Assembly (NCBI RefSeq): GCF_009184865.1
Contig: NZ_CP045096.1
Span: 2,666,001 to 2,730,000 of the forward strand
Direction of reading: 5' to 3'
Length of the DNA stretch: 64,000 bases
Source of the DNA: Streptomyces phaeolivaceus
GTDB taxonomy: Bacteria; Actinomycetota; Actinomycetes; Streptomycetales; Streptomycetaceae
Shown: piece by piece, positions 48,618-56,988 of the stretch
How the letters are laid out: each line of letters opens with the position of its first letter
How positions within the stretch are numbered: position 1 is the first letter of the stretch
Translations under genes and position numbers: made by a program
The notes under the pieces: model-generated
Database searches by the model: none
What the model saw: only the letters and a program-made list of their open reading frames with translations
What the model was told of the DNA's origin: nothing

Positions 48618-49607
48618 ATGAGCGAACTTTTCGGCACACTTTCCGACGGCACGCCCGTTCACCGGTGGACGCTGGAGCGGGGCGGCACCCGGGTGCGGAT
48701 TCTGACGTACGGCGGGATCGTGCAGTCCGTGGAACTGCCCGACCGGGACGGGCGGACGGCGGACGTGGTGCTGGGGTTCGCCGACCTCGACGGGTATCTC
48801 CGGAATCAGGGGCCGTTCTTCGGCGCGCTCATCGGGCGGTACGCCAATCGGATCGCGGGCGGGAGGTTCACGCTCGACGGGCGGGTGTACGAACTGGCGC
48901 GCGACAACCCGCCGAACTCCCTGCACGGTGGCCCGCTCGGCTTCGACAAGCGGGTGTGGGCGGCGGAGGGTGTCGCGGACGGGGCCGGGGTGCGGCTGTC
49001 CCGGGTGAGCCCGGACGGGGAGGAGGGCTTCCCCGGGCGGCTGGAGGTGTCCGCGACGTACACGCTGGACGAGGACGGGGGTGCGCTGCGGATCGCGTAC
49101 GAGGCGGTGACGGACGCGCCGACCGTCGTGAACCTCACCAATCACTCGTACTGGAATCTCGCGGGGGCCGGCAGCGGGAGCGCGGGTGGGCATGAGCTGC
49201 GGATCGCAGCGTCGCGGGTGACGCCGGTGGACGCGTCGCTGATTCCGACGGGTGAGCTGGACGAGGTGGAGGGGACGCGGTTCGACTTCCGTTCGGCGCG
49301 GAAGGTGGGGAGCGGGTACGACCACAACTTCGTGCTGGACAAGGGCGTTACGGGTCGGGCGGAGGGTGTCGCCGAGTTGTGGGACGCGGGGTCGGGGCGG
49401 GTGTTGAGTGTGGCTACGACCGAGCCGGGGATGCAGCTCTATACGGCGGATCATCTGGAGGGGGTGTTCGGGGCGGGGGACGGGGTGGCTCTGGAGACGC
49501 AGCGCTTTCCGGATTCGCCGAACCGGCCGCGGTTTCCCAGTGCGGAGTTGCGGCCGGGTGGCGTTTATCGGTCGGAGACGGTTTATGGGTTCGGGGTGCG
49601 TTCGTAG
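48618..49607 (+). CDS. galM: Aldose 1-epimerase
   Basis: Mutarotase of 329 residues that interconverts alpha and beta anomers of sugars. Diagnostic boxes are GRYANRIAGGRF, NSLHGGPLGFDKRVW (His near 93), NLTNHSYWNLAG (catalytic His) and ALETQRFPDSPN with the catalytic Glu. The start ATG 48618 lies 15 bp after the SGNH gene stop. A glucosidase gene follows on the other strand, which fits sugar metabolism. Confidence 0.92.
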   Translation: MSELFGTLSDGTPVHRWTLERGGTRVRILTYGGIVQSVELPDRDGRTADVVLGFADLDGYLRNQGPFFGALIGRYANRIAGGRFTLDGRVYELARDNPPNSLHGGPLGFDKRVWAAEGVADGAGVRLSRVSPDGEEGFPGRLEVSATYTLDEDGGALRIAYEAVTDAPTVVNLTNHSYWNLAGAGSGSAGGHELRIAASRVTPVDASLIPTGELDEVEGTRFDFRSARKVGSGYDHNFVLDKGVTGRAEGVAELWDAGSGRVLSVATTEPGMQLYTADHLEGVFGAGDGVALETQRFPDSPNRPRFPSAELRPGGVYRSETVYGFGVRS

Positions 49608-49630
49608 CGTGTTGGGTGCGGGTGGGTGGG

Positions 49631-49689
49631 GGCTGGTCGCGCCCGCGCGGCGGAGCCGCGTATCGACACAGCCCCGCGCCCCTGAAGAG
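49631..49689. repeat. Dispersed Streptomyces repeat, copy 2
   Basis: Shares gcggcggagccgcgtatcg and gccccgcgcccctgaagag with copies at 12610 and 54421. It lies between the convergent galM-like and GH3 genes and can fold into hairpins that would serve as a terminator. Confidence 0.7.
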
Positions 49690-49701
49690 CCTGGGGTCGC
49701 C

Positions 49702-52164
49702 CTACGCCTGGACCGGTGCCGTGAGACGGCGGTCGGCCAAGGAGCGGGCTGCCTCGACCTCGTATGAACCTGCCGCGTGCGCCCATGAGTTGGTCGTCTC
49801 GTCCCAGATCTCGAAAGCTCGGCGCGGGAGTTGGATGACTGCCTCCTTCGTCTCGCCCGGGGCTGCCTCGATCGTCGCGAAGCCTGCCAGCCAGCGGGCC
49901 GGGCGGGTCTCGTCCGGGGTCGTGGGAGCCAGGTAGAGCTGGATGGTTTCGCGGCCCTCGCGGGAGCCCGTGTTGCGGACCCGGACGGTGGCCGTCGTGC
50001 CGGTGACCTCCAGGGACTCGTAGGTCCAGTCGGTGTAGCCGAGGCCGTGGCCGAAGGCGTAGGTGGGGGTCGCCGGGTGGGTGGCCCAGGCTCGGTAGCC
50101 GATGAAGACGTCCTCGTCGTAGGGGAGTTCGCCCGAGGTGGGGGTGACCCTGGTGACGGGGGCGTCGGACAGGGTGCCCCAGGTGGTGGGGAGACGGCCG
50201 CCGGGCTCATGGGTGCCGGTGAGCACGTCGGCGAGGGCGGCGCCGCCCTCCTGGCCGGGGAACCAGGTGAGGAGGACGGCGGCGACGTCGTCGTGCCACG
50301 GGAGTTCCACCGGGGAGCCCGAGTTGACGATCACGATCGTGTCGGGGTTGGCGGCGGCCACCGCGCGGACCAGGTCGTCCTGCCGGCCGGGGAGGTGGAG
50401 GTCCGCACGGTCGAAGCCCTCGGACTCGACGCGGTCGGTGGTGGCGACCACGACCACGGCCGTGTCGGCGGCGCGGGCCGCCTCGACCGCCTCGGCGATC
50501 AGCTCGTCGGGGTCGCGCTGCGGCTCCTGGTGGCAGAGGGAGAAGCCGATGACCTTGAAGGGGATGTCGGCGGGGAGCGCCACGACATGGGTGAGGGAGA
50601 TGTCGACGGGGGTGCCCGCCGTCAGCTCGACCTGGGCCCTCGGGACGGGGGCGCCGAAGAACGCCTGGAAGGGGTCGTCCTTGTCGCTGCGCTGGACGTC
50701 GTCGAAGTGGGTCGTGCCGTCCACGGTGAGGGTGAAGGCGCCGAGGCCCTTGATGCCGAGGGTGTGCGTGCCCGTCTCGCGCGGGATGAAGGTGCCGGTC
50801 AGCTCGACGGTGTGCAGGGTGGCGTGGGTGACGCCGTCGGGGAGGTCCGTACCCATCCACTGGAGCTGGCCGTTGGGGGCGGAGCCGGTGCCGAGGAGCG
50901 TGCCGGCGGAGTCGCGGCAGACGGCCCGGAGGGTGAACCCCTTGTCGGCCACGGCCAGTTCCTCGTTGGGGTCCGCGCCCACGACGTAGGTGAGCGCGCC
51001 TTCGGGGAGGGCGGCGGTGAGGCCGTCGAGCGGGGAGACGATCCGGGGCGGGAAGACGGTGGCGGAGCCGCCGCCGAGGACCCGGGCGTCACGGGCCGCC
51101 GCGCCGATCAGGGCCACCTTCGCGCCCGGCCGGAGAGGGAGGACAGCCCGGCCCTCCGAGGTCTCGTTGCGGACCAGGACGAAGGAGCGGCGGGCGATCT
51201 CGCGGGCCAGGGCCTCGCCGTCCACGGGGGCGGGGAGTTCGGTGACCACCGGGTCGGCGCCCTCCAGGATGCCGACGCGGGCGGCCAGCCGCAGCACCCG
51301 GCGGACCGCCTCGTCGACCTCGGCCTCCGTGACCTCCCCGGCGCGGACGGCGGTGGCCAGGGGCTCGCCGTAGACGGTGACCGGGCCGGGCATGGCGACG
51401 TCGAGACCGCCGGCGAGCGCGCCGGTGGTGGAGCGGGCGGCCATCCAGTCGGAGACGTTGAAGCCGTCGAAACCCCACTCGCCGCGCAGGACCTCGTTCA
51501 CGAGGTAGCGGTGCTCGGTCATCGTGGAGCCGTTGACCTGGTTGTAGGCGGTCATGATGCCCCAGGGGTGGGCGTTCGCCACGATCGCCTCGAAGGGGGC
51601 GAGGTACAGCTCGCGCAGGGCGCGTTCGGAGACCAGGTTGTTCACCGTGAAGCGCTCGGTCTCGGCGTCGTTGGCGACGAAGTGCTTGACCGTGGTGCCG
51701 ACGCCGCCGGACTGGACGCCGTTCACGTAACCGGAGCCGATCTCGCCCGTGAGGTACGGGTCCTCGCTGTACGCCTCGAAGTGACGGCCGCCGAGCGGGG
51801 AGCGATGCAGATTGACCGTGGGGGCGAGAAGGACGTGGACGCCCTTGCGGCGGGCCTCCTGGGCCAGCAACACGCCTGCCCGGCGGGCGAGTTCGGGGTC
51901 CCAGGTGGCGGCGAGGGCGGTCGGGGAGGGCAGGGCCACGGACGGGTCGTCGCTGGTCCAGCGCACCCCTCGTACGCCGATCGGGCCGTCGGACATGACG
52001 AGGGAGTCCAGGCCGATCTCGGGGAGCGCGGGCAGGGTCCACATGTCCTGACCGGAGAGCAGCCTCGCCTTGGCGTCGAGGTCCAGCCTGGCGAGAGCCT
52101 TCTCCACGGCCGCCTCGCGTGCCTCGTCGGCCGGGGTGGGAGCTGTACCCGGGGTTGCCGCCAT
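49702..52164 (-). CDS. Glycoside hydrolase family 3 beta-glucosidase with PA14-like insert
   Basis: Cytosolic enzyme of 820 residues; no signal peptide. The N-terminal GH3 barrel holds VLLAPTVNLHRSPLGGRHFEAYSEDP and FVAN; the nucleophile is Asp239 in FDGFNVSDWMAAR. The second GH3 domain follows (about 330-), and a PA14-type sugar-binding insert (ETGTHTLGIKGLGAFTLTVDG) lies in it. A fibronectin-III-like domain ends the chain (VTGTTATVRVRNTGSREGRE). ATG 52164 has aggagg about 8 bp before it. A divergent TetR gene is next, and a 9-bp tandem repeat fills the leader. It likely releases glucose or related sugars from imported oligosaccharides. Confidence 0.93.
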   Translation of the reverse strand: MAATPGTAPTPADEAREAAVEKALARLDLDAKARLLSGQDMWTLPALPEIGLDSLVMSDGPIGVRGVRWTSDDPSVALPSPTALAATWDPELARRAGVLLAQEARRKGVHVLLAPTVNLHRSPLGGRHFEAYSEDPYLTGEIGSGYVNGVQSGGVGTTVKHFVANDAETERFTVNNLVSERALRELYLAPFEAIVANAHPWGIMTAYNQVNGSTMTEHRYLVNEVLRGEWGFDGFNVSDWMAARSTTGALAGGLDVAMPGPVTVYGEPLATAVRAGEVTEAEVDEAVRRVLRLAARVGILEGADPVVTELPAPVDGEALAREIARRSFVLVRNETSEGRAVLPLRPGAKVALIGAAARDARVLGGGSATVFPPRIVSPLDGLTAALPEGALTYVVGADPNEELAVADKGFTLRAVCRDSAGTLLGTGSAPNGQLQWMGTDLPDGVTHATLHTVELTGTFIPRETGTHTLGIKGLGAFTLTVDGTTHFDDVQRSDKDDPFQAFFGAPVPRAQVELTAGTPVDISLTHVVALPADIPFKVIGFSLCHQEPQRDPDELIAEAVEAARAADTAVVVVATTDRVESEGFDRADLHLPGRQDDLVRAVAAANPDTIVIVNSGSPVELPWHDDVAAVLLTWFPGQEGGAALADVLTGTHEPGGRLPTTWGTLSDAPVTRVTPTSGELPYDEDVFIGYRAWATHPATPTYAFGHGLGYTDWTYESLEVTGTTATVRVRNTGSREGRETIQLYLAPTTPDETRPARWLAGFATIEAAPGETKEAVIQLPRRAFEIWDETTNSWAHAAGSYEVEAARSLADRRLTAPVQA

Positions 52165-52178
52165 CGCGGTGCCTCCTC

Positions 52179-52250
52179 GTCGAGTCCGTCATGTGCGTCA
52201 TGTACGTCGCGTACGTCATGTGCGTCGAGTGCGTCATGTGCGTCGTGTCC
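52179..52250. repeat. 72-bp tandem repeat of 9-bp units in the GH3 leader
   Basis: Eight consecutive units of the form gtc-nng-tnc (for example gtcatgtgc four times or close variants) end next to the ribosome site of the GH3 gene. On that gene's strand the units read gcacatgac and similar. Confidence 0.8.
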
Positions 52251-52276
52251 GTACTGCCTTCCCATCGTGCATCCAT

Positions 52277-52295
52277 TACCTGTCGATTGGTAGGT
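52277..52295. promoter_or_regulatory. Candidate operator between GH3 and TetR genes
   Basis: Dyad tacc-N8-ggta overlapped by acct-N10-aggt in an AT-richer stretch 64 bp upstream of the tetR start and 113 bp upstream of the glucosidase start. Confidence 0.35.
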
Positions 52296-52358
52296 TTCGT
52301 TATTTTGCCGTTACTTTTCACGCTGTTCGGTGAAGGGGGATGCCGTACGGTTTTCGGC

Positions 52359-53042
52359 ATGAGCGGTACCGGCGGAACCAGGGGTGTCCGGAGTGCGGAG
52401 CGGCGCGAGGAGATCGTGCTGGCGGCCCTGGAGGTGATCGCCGAGCGCGGCTACCGGGGTGCGAGCCTGGCCGCGGTCGCCCAGCGCGTCGGGCTCACCC
52501 AGCAGGGGCTGCTGCACTACTTCCCCACCAAGGACGCGCTGCTCGTGGCCGTCCTGGAGGAACGGGACCGGTGGGACGCCGTGCCCGACAGCCCGCTGCG
52601 GCTCGACCTGCTGGGCTCCCTCGTCGAGTACAACGCCATGCGTCCCGGCATCGTCCAGACCTTCTCCGCGCTGCTCGGCGAGAGCGTCACCGAGGGGCAT
52701 CCCGCGCGGGAGTTCTTCACGGAGCGGTACGGGCGGGTGCGGGGGGCCATGGCGGCGGTGCTGCGCGCCGAGTACGGCGACCGGTTGCCGAGCGGGCTCA
52801 CCCCGGAGCGGGCGGCGCCGCTGCTGGTGGCCGTGATGGACGGGTTGCAGTACCAGTGGCTGCTGGATCCCGGGAGCGTGGACATGGCCGAGGCGTGCCG
52901 GGACTTCCTGGCGCTGCTGGGTGAGGGTGAGGGTGAGGGTGAGGAGAGCGGGGAGAGCGGGGAGGGCGGGGAGGGCGGGGAGGGCGGGGAGGGCGGGGAG
53001 GGCGGGGAGGGCGGGGAGAAGGGGGAGGACGGGGTCACCTGA
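52359..53042 (+). CDS. TetR-family regulator with Gly/Glu repeat tail
   Basis: Protein of 227 residues; ATG 52359. Its DNA-binding domain (about 12-60) reads SAERREEIVLAALEVIAERG and ASLAAVAQRVGLTQQGLLHYFPTKDAL, with LTQQGLLHYF typical of sugar/glucosidase-linked TetR repressors. The ligand domain is helical. From residue 189 onward the tail is acidic low complexity (GEGEGE, then GEGG units), coded by 6-bp and 9-bp DNA repeats whose number may vary. It is divergent from GH3 and so is the likely repressor of it. Confidence 0.9.
   Translation: MSGTGGTRGVRSAERREEIVLAALEVIAERGYRGASLAAVAQRVGLTQQGLLHYFPTKDALLVAVLEERDRWDAVPDSPLRLDLLGSLVEYNAMRPGIVQTFSALLGESVTEGHPAREFFTERYGRVRGAMAAVLRAEYGDRLPSGLTPERAAPLLVAVMDGLQYQWLLDPGSVDMAEACRDFLALLGEGEGEGEESGESGEGGEGGEGGEGGEGGEGGEKGEDGVT
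52919..53018 (+). repeat. Purine-rich 6-bp and 9-bp tandem repeats in the tetR tail
   Basis: gagggt units followed by a run of seven or eight ggcggggag units, in frame, encoding GE and GEGG repeats. All purine-rich on one strand; slippage would alter tail length without changing frame. Confidence 0.75.
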
Positions 53043-53141
53043 GTCGTCGGGCATGGCGTGCGCCCCATCCGTCGCGTGATACTGCCGCCGTCCGGAGCGA
53101 GACCCCCACGGCACGACAGCGACGGAAGGACCCGAACTCCC

Positions 53142-53384
53142 TTGACTTCCCTACCGACTTCCCGACGAGCACGCGGAGCGACGATAGGGCTGGCGGCGCT
53201 GCTGGCCGGTCTCTGCGCGCCCGCCTCCGCCTCCCCCGTGACCGCTTCGGCGTCGGCCCCCACCGTCGAGGAGCAGCGGCTCGATCGGGCCGTGCCCCAG
53301 GAGATCCTGCGGCGGTCCGGATTCGACGCCGTGGCACCGGAGTTCGCGCGGGCGCTGGGCGGGGCGCGGTCGTACGAGGACGCC
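53142..53384 (+). pseudogene. N-terminal fragment of a secreted pyroglutamyl-peptidase-like protein
   Basis: The frame starts at TTG 53142 (or ATG 53058) with a signal peptide (LAALLAGLCAPASAS) and continues TVEEQRLDRAVPQEILRRSG, ending in ALGGARSYEDA. This N-terminus belongs, as far as I recall, to secreted pyroglutamyl-peptidase-type proteins, which are about 400 residues. Here only about 80 residues remain; the sequence after 53384 is the reverse complement of another gene. The catalytic domain is lost. Confidence 0.55.
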
Positions 53385-53522
53385 GGCCGCGACCCCGGTG
53401 GCGGAGAGCAGCCCTGTCGTACGGCCGTGGAGATAGCTGTCGCGGATGGCCATGGCGAAGTCGGCGCCGGGGGCGATCACCGCGAGGACGGTGATGACCG
53501 CGACGGCGAGGATCTCGTTCAC
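53374..53522 (-). pseudogene. N-terminal fragment of a LysE-family exporter
   Basis: GTG 53522 overlaps the EI24 gene stop as GTGA and encodes VNEILAVAVITVLAVIAPGA, then DFAMAIRDSYLHGRTTGLLS and ATGVAAGVLV, the typical first span and loop of LysE/RhtB amino-acid exporters (about 210 residues). After about 48 codons it runs into the convergent peptidase fragment; four or five spans are missing. The junction shares 11 bp with the other gene. Confidence 0.65.
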
Positions 53523-54343
53523 GCGCCGACCTCGGGCTTGCGGAACATGGGGTTCGGGTGGCCGTGGGGGACCTGGTCGCGCTCGTCCTCGCCGGTCGTC
53601 TCCTCGCCCAGCAGATCGCGGGCCATGAGGGTGGCGCCCGCGACCGCGCCCGGCATCAGGAAGACGGCGACGAACGGCACCAGGAACGCGAGGCCCAGCG
53701 GGGTGCCGAAGCCCCAGATCAGCGTCTTGCGGGAACGGAGGAGGGCGAGGCGGTCGCGGAGTTGGACGCCACGGCGCTGGAGGGCGACGGCGGTCAGTTC
53801 CTCGGTGAGGAAGAAGCCGGTCACGAAGAAGCCGATCACGGGGACGACGGTCTGGCCGATGAACGGGACGAAGCCGAGGGCGAAGAGCAGCACGGCCCAC
53901 ACGAGCGCCCGCGCGAGGACGCGGAGGCTGTCCCGGGCCGAGATCCACAGCTCCCGCCACAGCGGCAGGTCGGACTCGGGTGCGGTGCCGTCCGGGGAGA
54001 CGTCCCGGTCGACCTTCTCCGAGAGGTTCTCGTAGAAGGGCTGGCCGATGAGGAGCGTCACGGCGGTGAAGGTGATGACGGCCAGCGCCAGGGCGAGGGC
54101 GAACAGCACGACGGTGAGCAGGCCGCGGAAGAGGCCGGGCCAGGGGCTGGACCAGTCGTCCGCGAAGGGGGTGGCCCAGGTGACGAAGTCCGGGCCCCAG
54201 GTGGCCAGGGCCACGAGGGCGGCTATGTAGAGGACGAGTGTGATCAGCCCCGGGATCAGGCCGAAGCCGTACTGCTTCCCGTGCCTGGCCACCCATCGTT
54301 GGCCCTGGACGAGGTACTGGAAACCCACCCCTAGATCGCGCAT
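53519..54343 (-). CDS. EI24-domain membrane protein
   Basis: Protein of 274 residues with about five membrane spans. MRDLGVGFQYLVQGQRWVARHGKQYGFGLIPGL and LIGQPFYENLSEKVDRDV are hallmarks of the EI24/CysZ family (PF07264), which includes sulfate permease CysZ and proteins of unknown role in actinobacteria. A disordered acidic C-terminus follows. Because it was coupled to the LysE gene (GTGA overlap), the two were one operon before the deletion. Transport activity is likely but unproven. Confidence 0.85.
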   Translation of the reverse strand: MRDLGVGFQYLVQGQRWVARHGKQYGFGLIPGLITLVLYIAALVALATWGPDFVTWATPFADDWSSPWPGLFRGLLTVVLFALALALAVITFTAVTLLIGQPFYENLSEKVDRDVSPDGTAPESDLPLWRELWISARDSLRVLARALVWAVLLFALGFVPFIGQTVVPVIGFFVTGFFLTEELTAVALQRRGVQLRDRLALLRSRKTLIWGFGTPLGLAFLVPFVAVFLMPGAVAGATLMARDLLGEETTGEDERDQVPHGHPNPMFRKPEVGA

Positions 54344-54420
54344 GGGCGCACTTTATCGTTCGGTTCGTTTGCGCAGGAGTGCTCGGGGGGTGGGGTGCGC
54401 CGGCGACTGCGGGTCGTGTG

Positions 54421-54480
54421 TGGTTGCTCGCGCCCGCGCGGCGGAGCCGCATATCGCTACAGCCCCGCGCCCCTTTAGGG
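54421..54480. repeat. Dispersed Streptomyces repeat, copy 3
   Basis: Same element as at 49631: gcggcggagccgcatatcg and cagccccgcgccccttt. It is followed by ggcctgcggccccttcagggcg. It lies 78 bp upstream of the EI24 gene (minus strand) and just beyond the GDSL gene stop. Confidence 0.7.
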
Positions 54481-54492
54481 CCTGCGGCCCCT

Positions 54493-55683
54493 TCAGGGCG
54501 CGAAGGGGCCCTTGGCCGTGAAGATCTGCTCGGCGAACCGGGTGCCGATGAGGCGGTGGGTCTGCGCGTCCGGGTGGAGGTCGTCCGGGAGGGGATGGGT
54601 GGGGGTGTCCTGCTCGCCGTAGAGGGTGAGGCCGTCCAGGTAGTGGAGGTGGGGGTCCTCGGGGGCGCGGCGGGTCACGATGTCCGCGAGTTCGTCGCGG
54701 ATGAGGCGGAGGGTGAGTCGGCCGGGGGTGGGGTCGTCCGGGTCGCCCATGGCGCGGAAGCGGATACGGCCCTCGGCGAGGTCGGTGAAGTCGGGGGCGC
54801 TGGGGCCGGGGGTGTCCTCGTGGAGGGGGCAGAGGATCGGGGAGACGACGAGCAGTGGAGTGGTGGGGTGTCCGTCGCGGATCGTGTCGAGGAAGCCGTG
54901 GACGGCCGAGGTGAAGGCGCGCAGCCGCATCACGTCGTGGTTGACGAGGTTGATGCCGATCTTGACGCTGATCAGGTCGGCGGGGGTGTCCCGCATCGCG
55001 CGGGCGGTGAAGGGGTCGAGGAGGGCGCTGCCGCCGAGGCCGAGGTTGATGAGTTCGACGCCGGCCAGGGAGGCCGCGTGGGCGGGCCAGATGGCGGTGG
55101 GGCTCGCGGCGTCGGAGCCGTGGCTGATGGAACTGCCGTGGTGCAGCCAGACCTTGCGGCCGGAGTCGGGGACGGGCTCGACGGGGGCGTCGGTGCGCAG
55201 GGCGACGAGTTCGGTGGTCTCGTTGTGCGGGAGCCAGATCTCGACGGTCTTGAGGCCGCCGGGGAGGTCCGTGAAGGCCACGGTGCCGGGCGGGCCCGGC
55301 CGGTGCTCCGTCGTCCCCTCGGTCATGTCGATGGTGAGGGTGTTGCCGTCCGGCACGCCGGCCTGGGCGGTCAGTCGGCCGTCGACCAGGAGGTCGTAGA
55401 GGCCGTCCGGGCGGGGCGGGGCGCCCACGTACGTCCGTTTGGTGCGCAGGGCGTCGAGTTCGACGGTGGTGGCGCGGGTGCGGAAGACCAGGCGTACGCC
55501 GGAGGGCTGGGACTCGACCATGGCCAGCTGCGGGTCGGTGCACTGGGCGCGGGCGCGGGCGGGCAGCCGGTGCGGCAGTACGCCGTGCTCGGTGTGCTCC
55601 AACTCCAGGGCGCCGCGCAGGAGATCGGCGGTGAGGGGGGTGGTGGTGAGGGGGCTCGGGCTCGGGTGGGGGGTCTCGGGCAT
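54493..55683 (-). CDS. SGNH/GDSL hydrolase with N-terminal beta-sandwich
   Basis: Protein of 396 residues, no signal peptide. The first 170 residues form a beta-sandwich (SQPSGVRLVFRTRATTVELDALRT; YVGAPPRPDGLYDLLVDG) as in the SsfX3-like family. The SGNH hydrolase follows: KVWLHHGSSISHGSDA (Ser), NLGLGGSALLDP (Gly), VKIGINLVNHD (Asn) and LPDDLHPDAQTH (Asp/His). Such two-domain esterases deacylate glycans or natural products. It lies downstream of a TetR gene on the same strand (64-bp gap) and may be its target. Confidence 0.88.
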   Translation of the reverse strand: MPETPHPSPSPLTTTPLTADLLRGALELEHTEHGVLPHRLPARARAQCTDPQLAMVESQPSGVRLVFRTRATTVELDALRTKRTYVGAPPRPDGLYDLLVDGRLTAQAGVPDGNTLTIDMTEGTTEHRPGPPGTVAFTDLPGGLKTVEIWLPHNETTELVALRTDAPVEPVPDSGRKVWLHHGSSISHGSDAASPTAIWPAHAASLAGVELINLGLGGSALLDPFTARAMRDTPADLISVKIGINLVNHDVMRLRAFTSAVHGFLDTIRDGHPTTPLLVVSPILCPLHEDTPGPSAPDFTDLAEGRIRFRAMGDPDDPTPGRLTLRLIRDELADIVTRRAPEDPHLHYLDGLTLYGEQDTPTHPLPDDLHPDAQTHRLIGTRFAEQIFTAKGPFAP

Positions 55684-55747
55684 CGCTCAACCTGACGATC
55701 GGTGGGGTGGGTTGTCCGGCGGGGGGCGGCGCGGGGGCGCGCGGCGG

Positions 55748-56326
55748 TCAACCAGGGGGATCGGTCGGCCAGTTGCGCAGCAGGGAGTCGAGGGCGTCCA
55801 GGATCCGGTCCCAGCTCTGCTGCGAGTCGGGGGCGCTGTGGCTGAAGCCGCCGGACGCCTCCGTGCTGACGTAGCCGTGGAAGACGCTGCCGAGGAGCCG
55901 GACCGCGTGGGTCTGGTCCGGCTCGGTGAGGTCGTAGCCGCGCAGGATCGCCCTGGTCATCTGTGAGTGCCGGGCGCCCGCGCTCGCCGCCGCGGCCTCC
56001 GGGTCCAGTCTCAACTGGGCCGCCGCGTACCGGCCGGGGTGTGCGCGGGCGTAGTCGCGGTACACGTTCCCGAGCGCCGCGAGCGCGTCCTTCCCGGCCC
56101 GGCCGGCGAGCGCGGTGGCACCCCGGTCGGCGAGTTCCTCCAGGGCCAGCAGGGCGATGCGGGTCTTGAGGTCCTGGGAGTTGCGCACATGCGAGTACAG
56201 ACTCGCGACCTTCACCTCGAAGCGCCGGGCAAGCTCGGAGACGGTCACCTCGTCGAAGCCGATCTCATCGGCCAGCTCGGCACCCGCCCGGACAAGACGT
56301 TCGGGGCTGAGGCCTGCGCGCGCCAT
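55748..56326 (-). CDS. TetR-family regulator with WHG-type C-terminal domain
   Basis: Protein of 192 residues; ATG 56326 has gagagg upstream at good distance, better than the ATG 6 bp before. HTH: SPERLVRAGAELADEIGFDEVTVSELARRFEVKVASLYSHVRNSQDLKTRIALLALEEL, at about residues 5-65. The C-terminal part (LLGSVFHGYVSTEASGGFSH) fits the WHG domain group. A perfect 21-bp palindrome 36 bp upstream should be its operator. The GDSL gene follows in the same direction. Confidence 0.9.
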   Translation of the reverse strand: MARAGLSPERLVRAGAELADEIGFDEVTVSELARRFEVKVASLYSHVRNSQDLKTRIALLALEELADRGATALAGRAGKDALAALGNVYRDYARAHPGRYAAAQLRLDPEAAAASAGARHSQMTRAILRGYDLTEPDQTHAVRLLGSVFHGYVSTEASGGFSHSAPDSQQSWDRILDALDSLLRNWPTDPPG

Positions 56327-56361
56327 GGTCATCCTCTCGCTCGACCCGGTCGATTATGCGG

Positions 56362-56382
56362 TTGCCTAAAAGTTTTAGGCAA
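56362..56382. promoter_or_regulatory. Perfect 21-bp palindrome, TetR operator
   Basis: Arms ttgcctaaaa and ttttaggcaa around a single central g, immediately upstream of the tetR gene in an AT-rich patch. Length and position fit a TetR dimer site. Confidence 0.7.
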
Positions 56383-56395
56383 ATGGGATTACCTC

Positions 56396-56988
56396 TTAGG
56401 CTTCGAGGGTGCGGAAGAAGTCGGCCATCTCCGTGGCCACGGGGGCATGCCGGGTGATCAACGCCGCGGCCGTGTCCGGGATGCCGGTGGGGCGCTCACC
56501 CCGGGCGAATCCACGCCGGGGTCGCCGCCCCAGTGGGCGACGGCCCGGTCGATGTCGGCCAACTCCTCGGGGAGCGGTGTGGAGTGCGGCACCACCCGCC
56601 AGTGGTGCAGGAGCGGGAAGCCGTCGTACTCCCCCGCGAGCGCCCAGTTCGTCGTCATCGTGTGGACGGCGAGTTCCCGCCAGGCGCCGAAGCCGGGGCT
56701 GCCCACCGCCCCGACGCCGTACTGGCAGGAGAGGGGAAGCCCGAACAGGTTCGCCGTGGAGCGGATGTGCTCGGGCCGCCGTTCCAGGTCGGTGAGGGGG
56801 ACGCGCTTCACGAAGACCGGGGTCCCGGCGACCTCCAGCGCTACCGACGTGCCGCCGATACCGGAGCCGATCGGGGCGGCCGTGTCGAGGAGTTCGGCAA
56901 GGGCGCGGTCGCTGTACAGGGCGAGGGCGGTGGACACGGCGCCGTGGGCGGTCAGGCGGGCGGCACGGGCGGTGGCGGCAGAGGTCAT
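56396..56988 (-). pseudogene. Protein-kinase-like gene with internal deletion and frameshift
   Basis: The first part (ATG 56988 to about 56512) reads MTSAATARAARLTAHGAVST, IGSGIGGTSVALEVAGTPVF, then VKRVPLTDLERRPEHI and AELADIDRAVAHWGGDPGV, a phosphotransferase/kinase N-lobe with an ATP-binding Lys. Then the frame changes and GERPTGIPDTAAALITRHAPVATEMADFFRTLEA follows in another frame to 56396. Relatives have some 140 residues between these blocks, including the HxDxxxxN catalytic loop, which is absent here. The product cannot be active. The junction is near 56509-56515. Confidence 0.7.

Noticed and set aside
47481..50210. A 909-codon minus-strand frame opposite the SGNH lipoprotein and epimerase genes
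   Set aside because: Arg/Pro/His-rich shadow composition; both plus-strand genes have clear domains and starts.
52179..52250. CRISPR array
   Set aside because: Units are 9 bp without spacers and no cas genes are present; it is a simple tandem repeat.
53058..54035. A 325-codon secreted protein gene
   Set aside because: Only the first 80-110 codons make sense; the rest is antisense to the LysE fragment and the EI24 gene.
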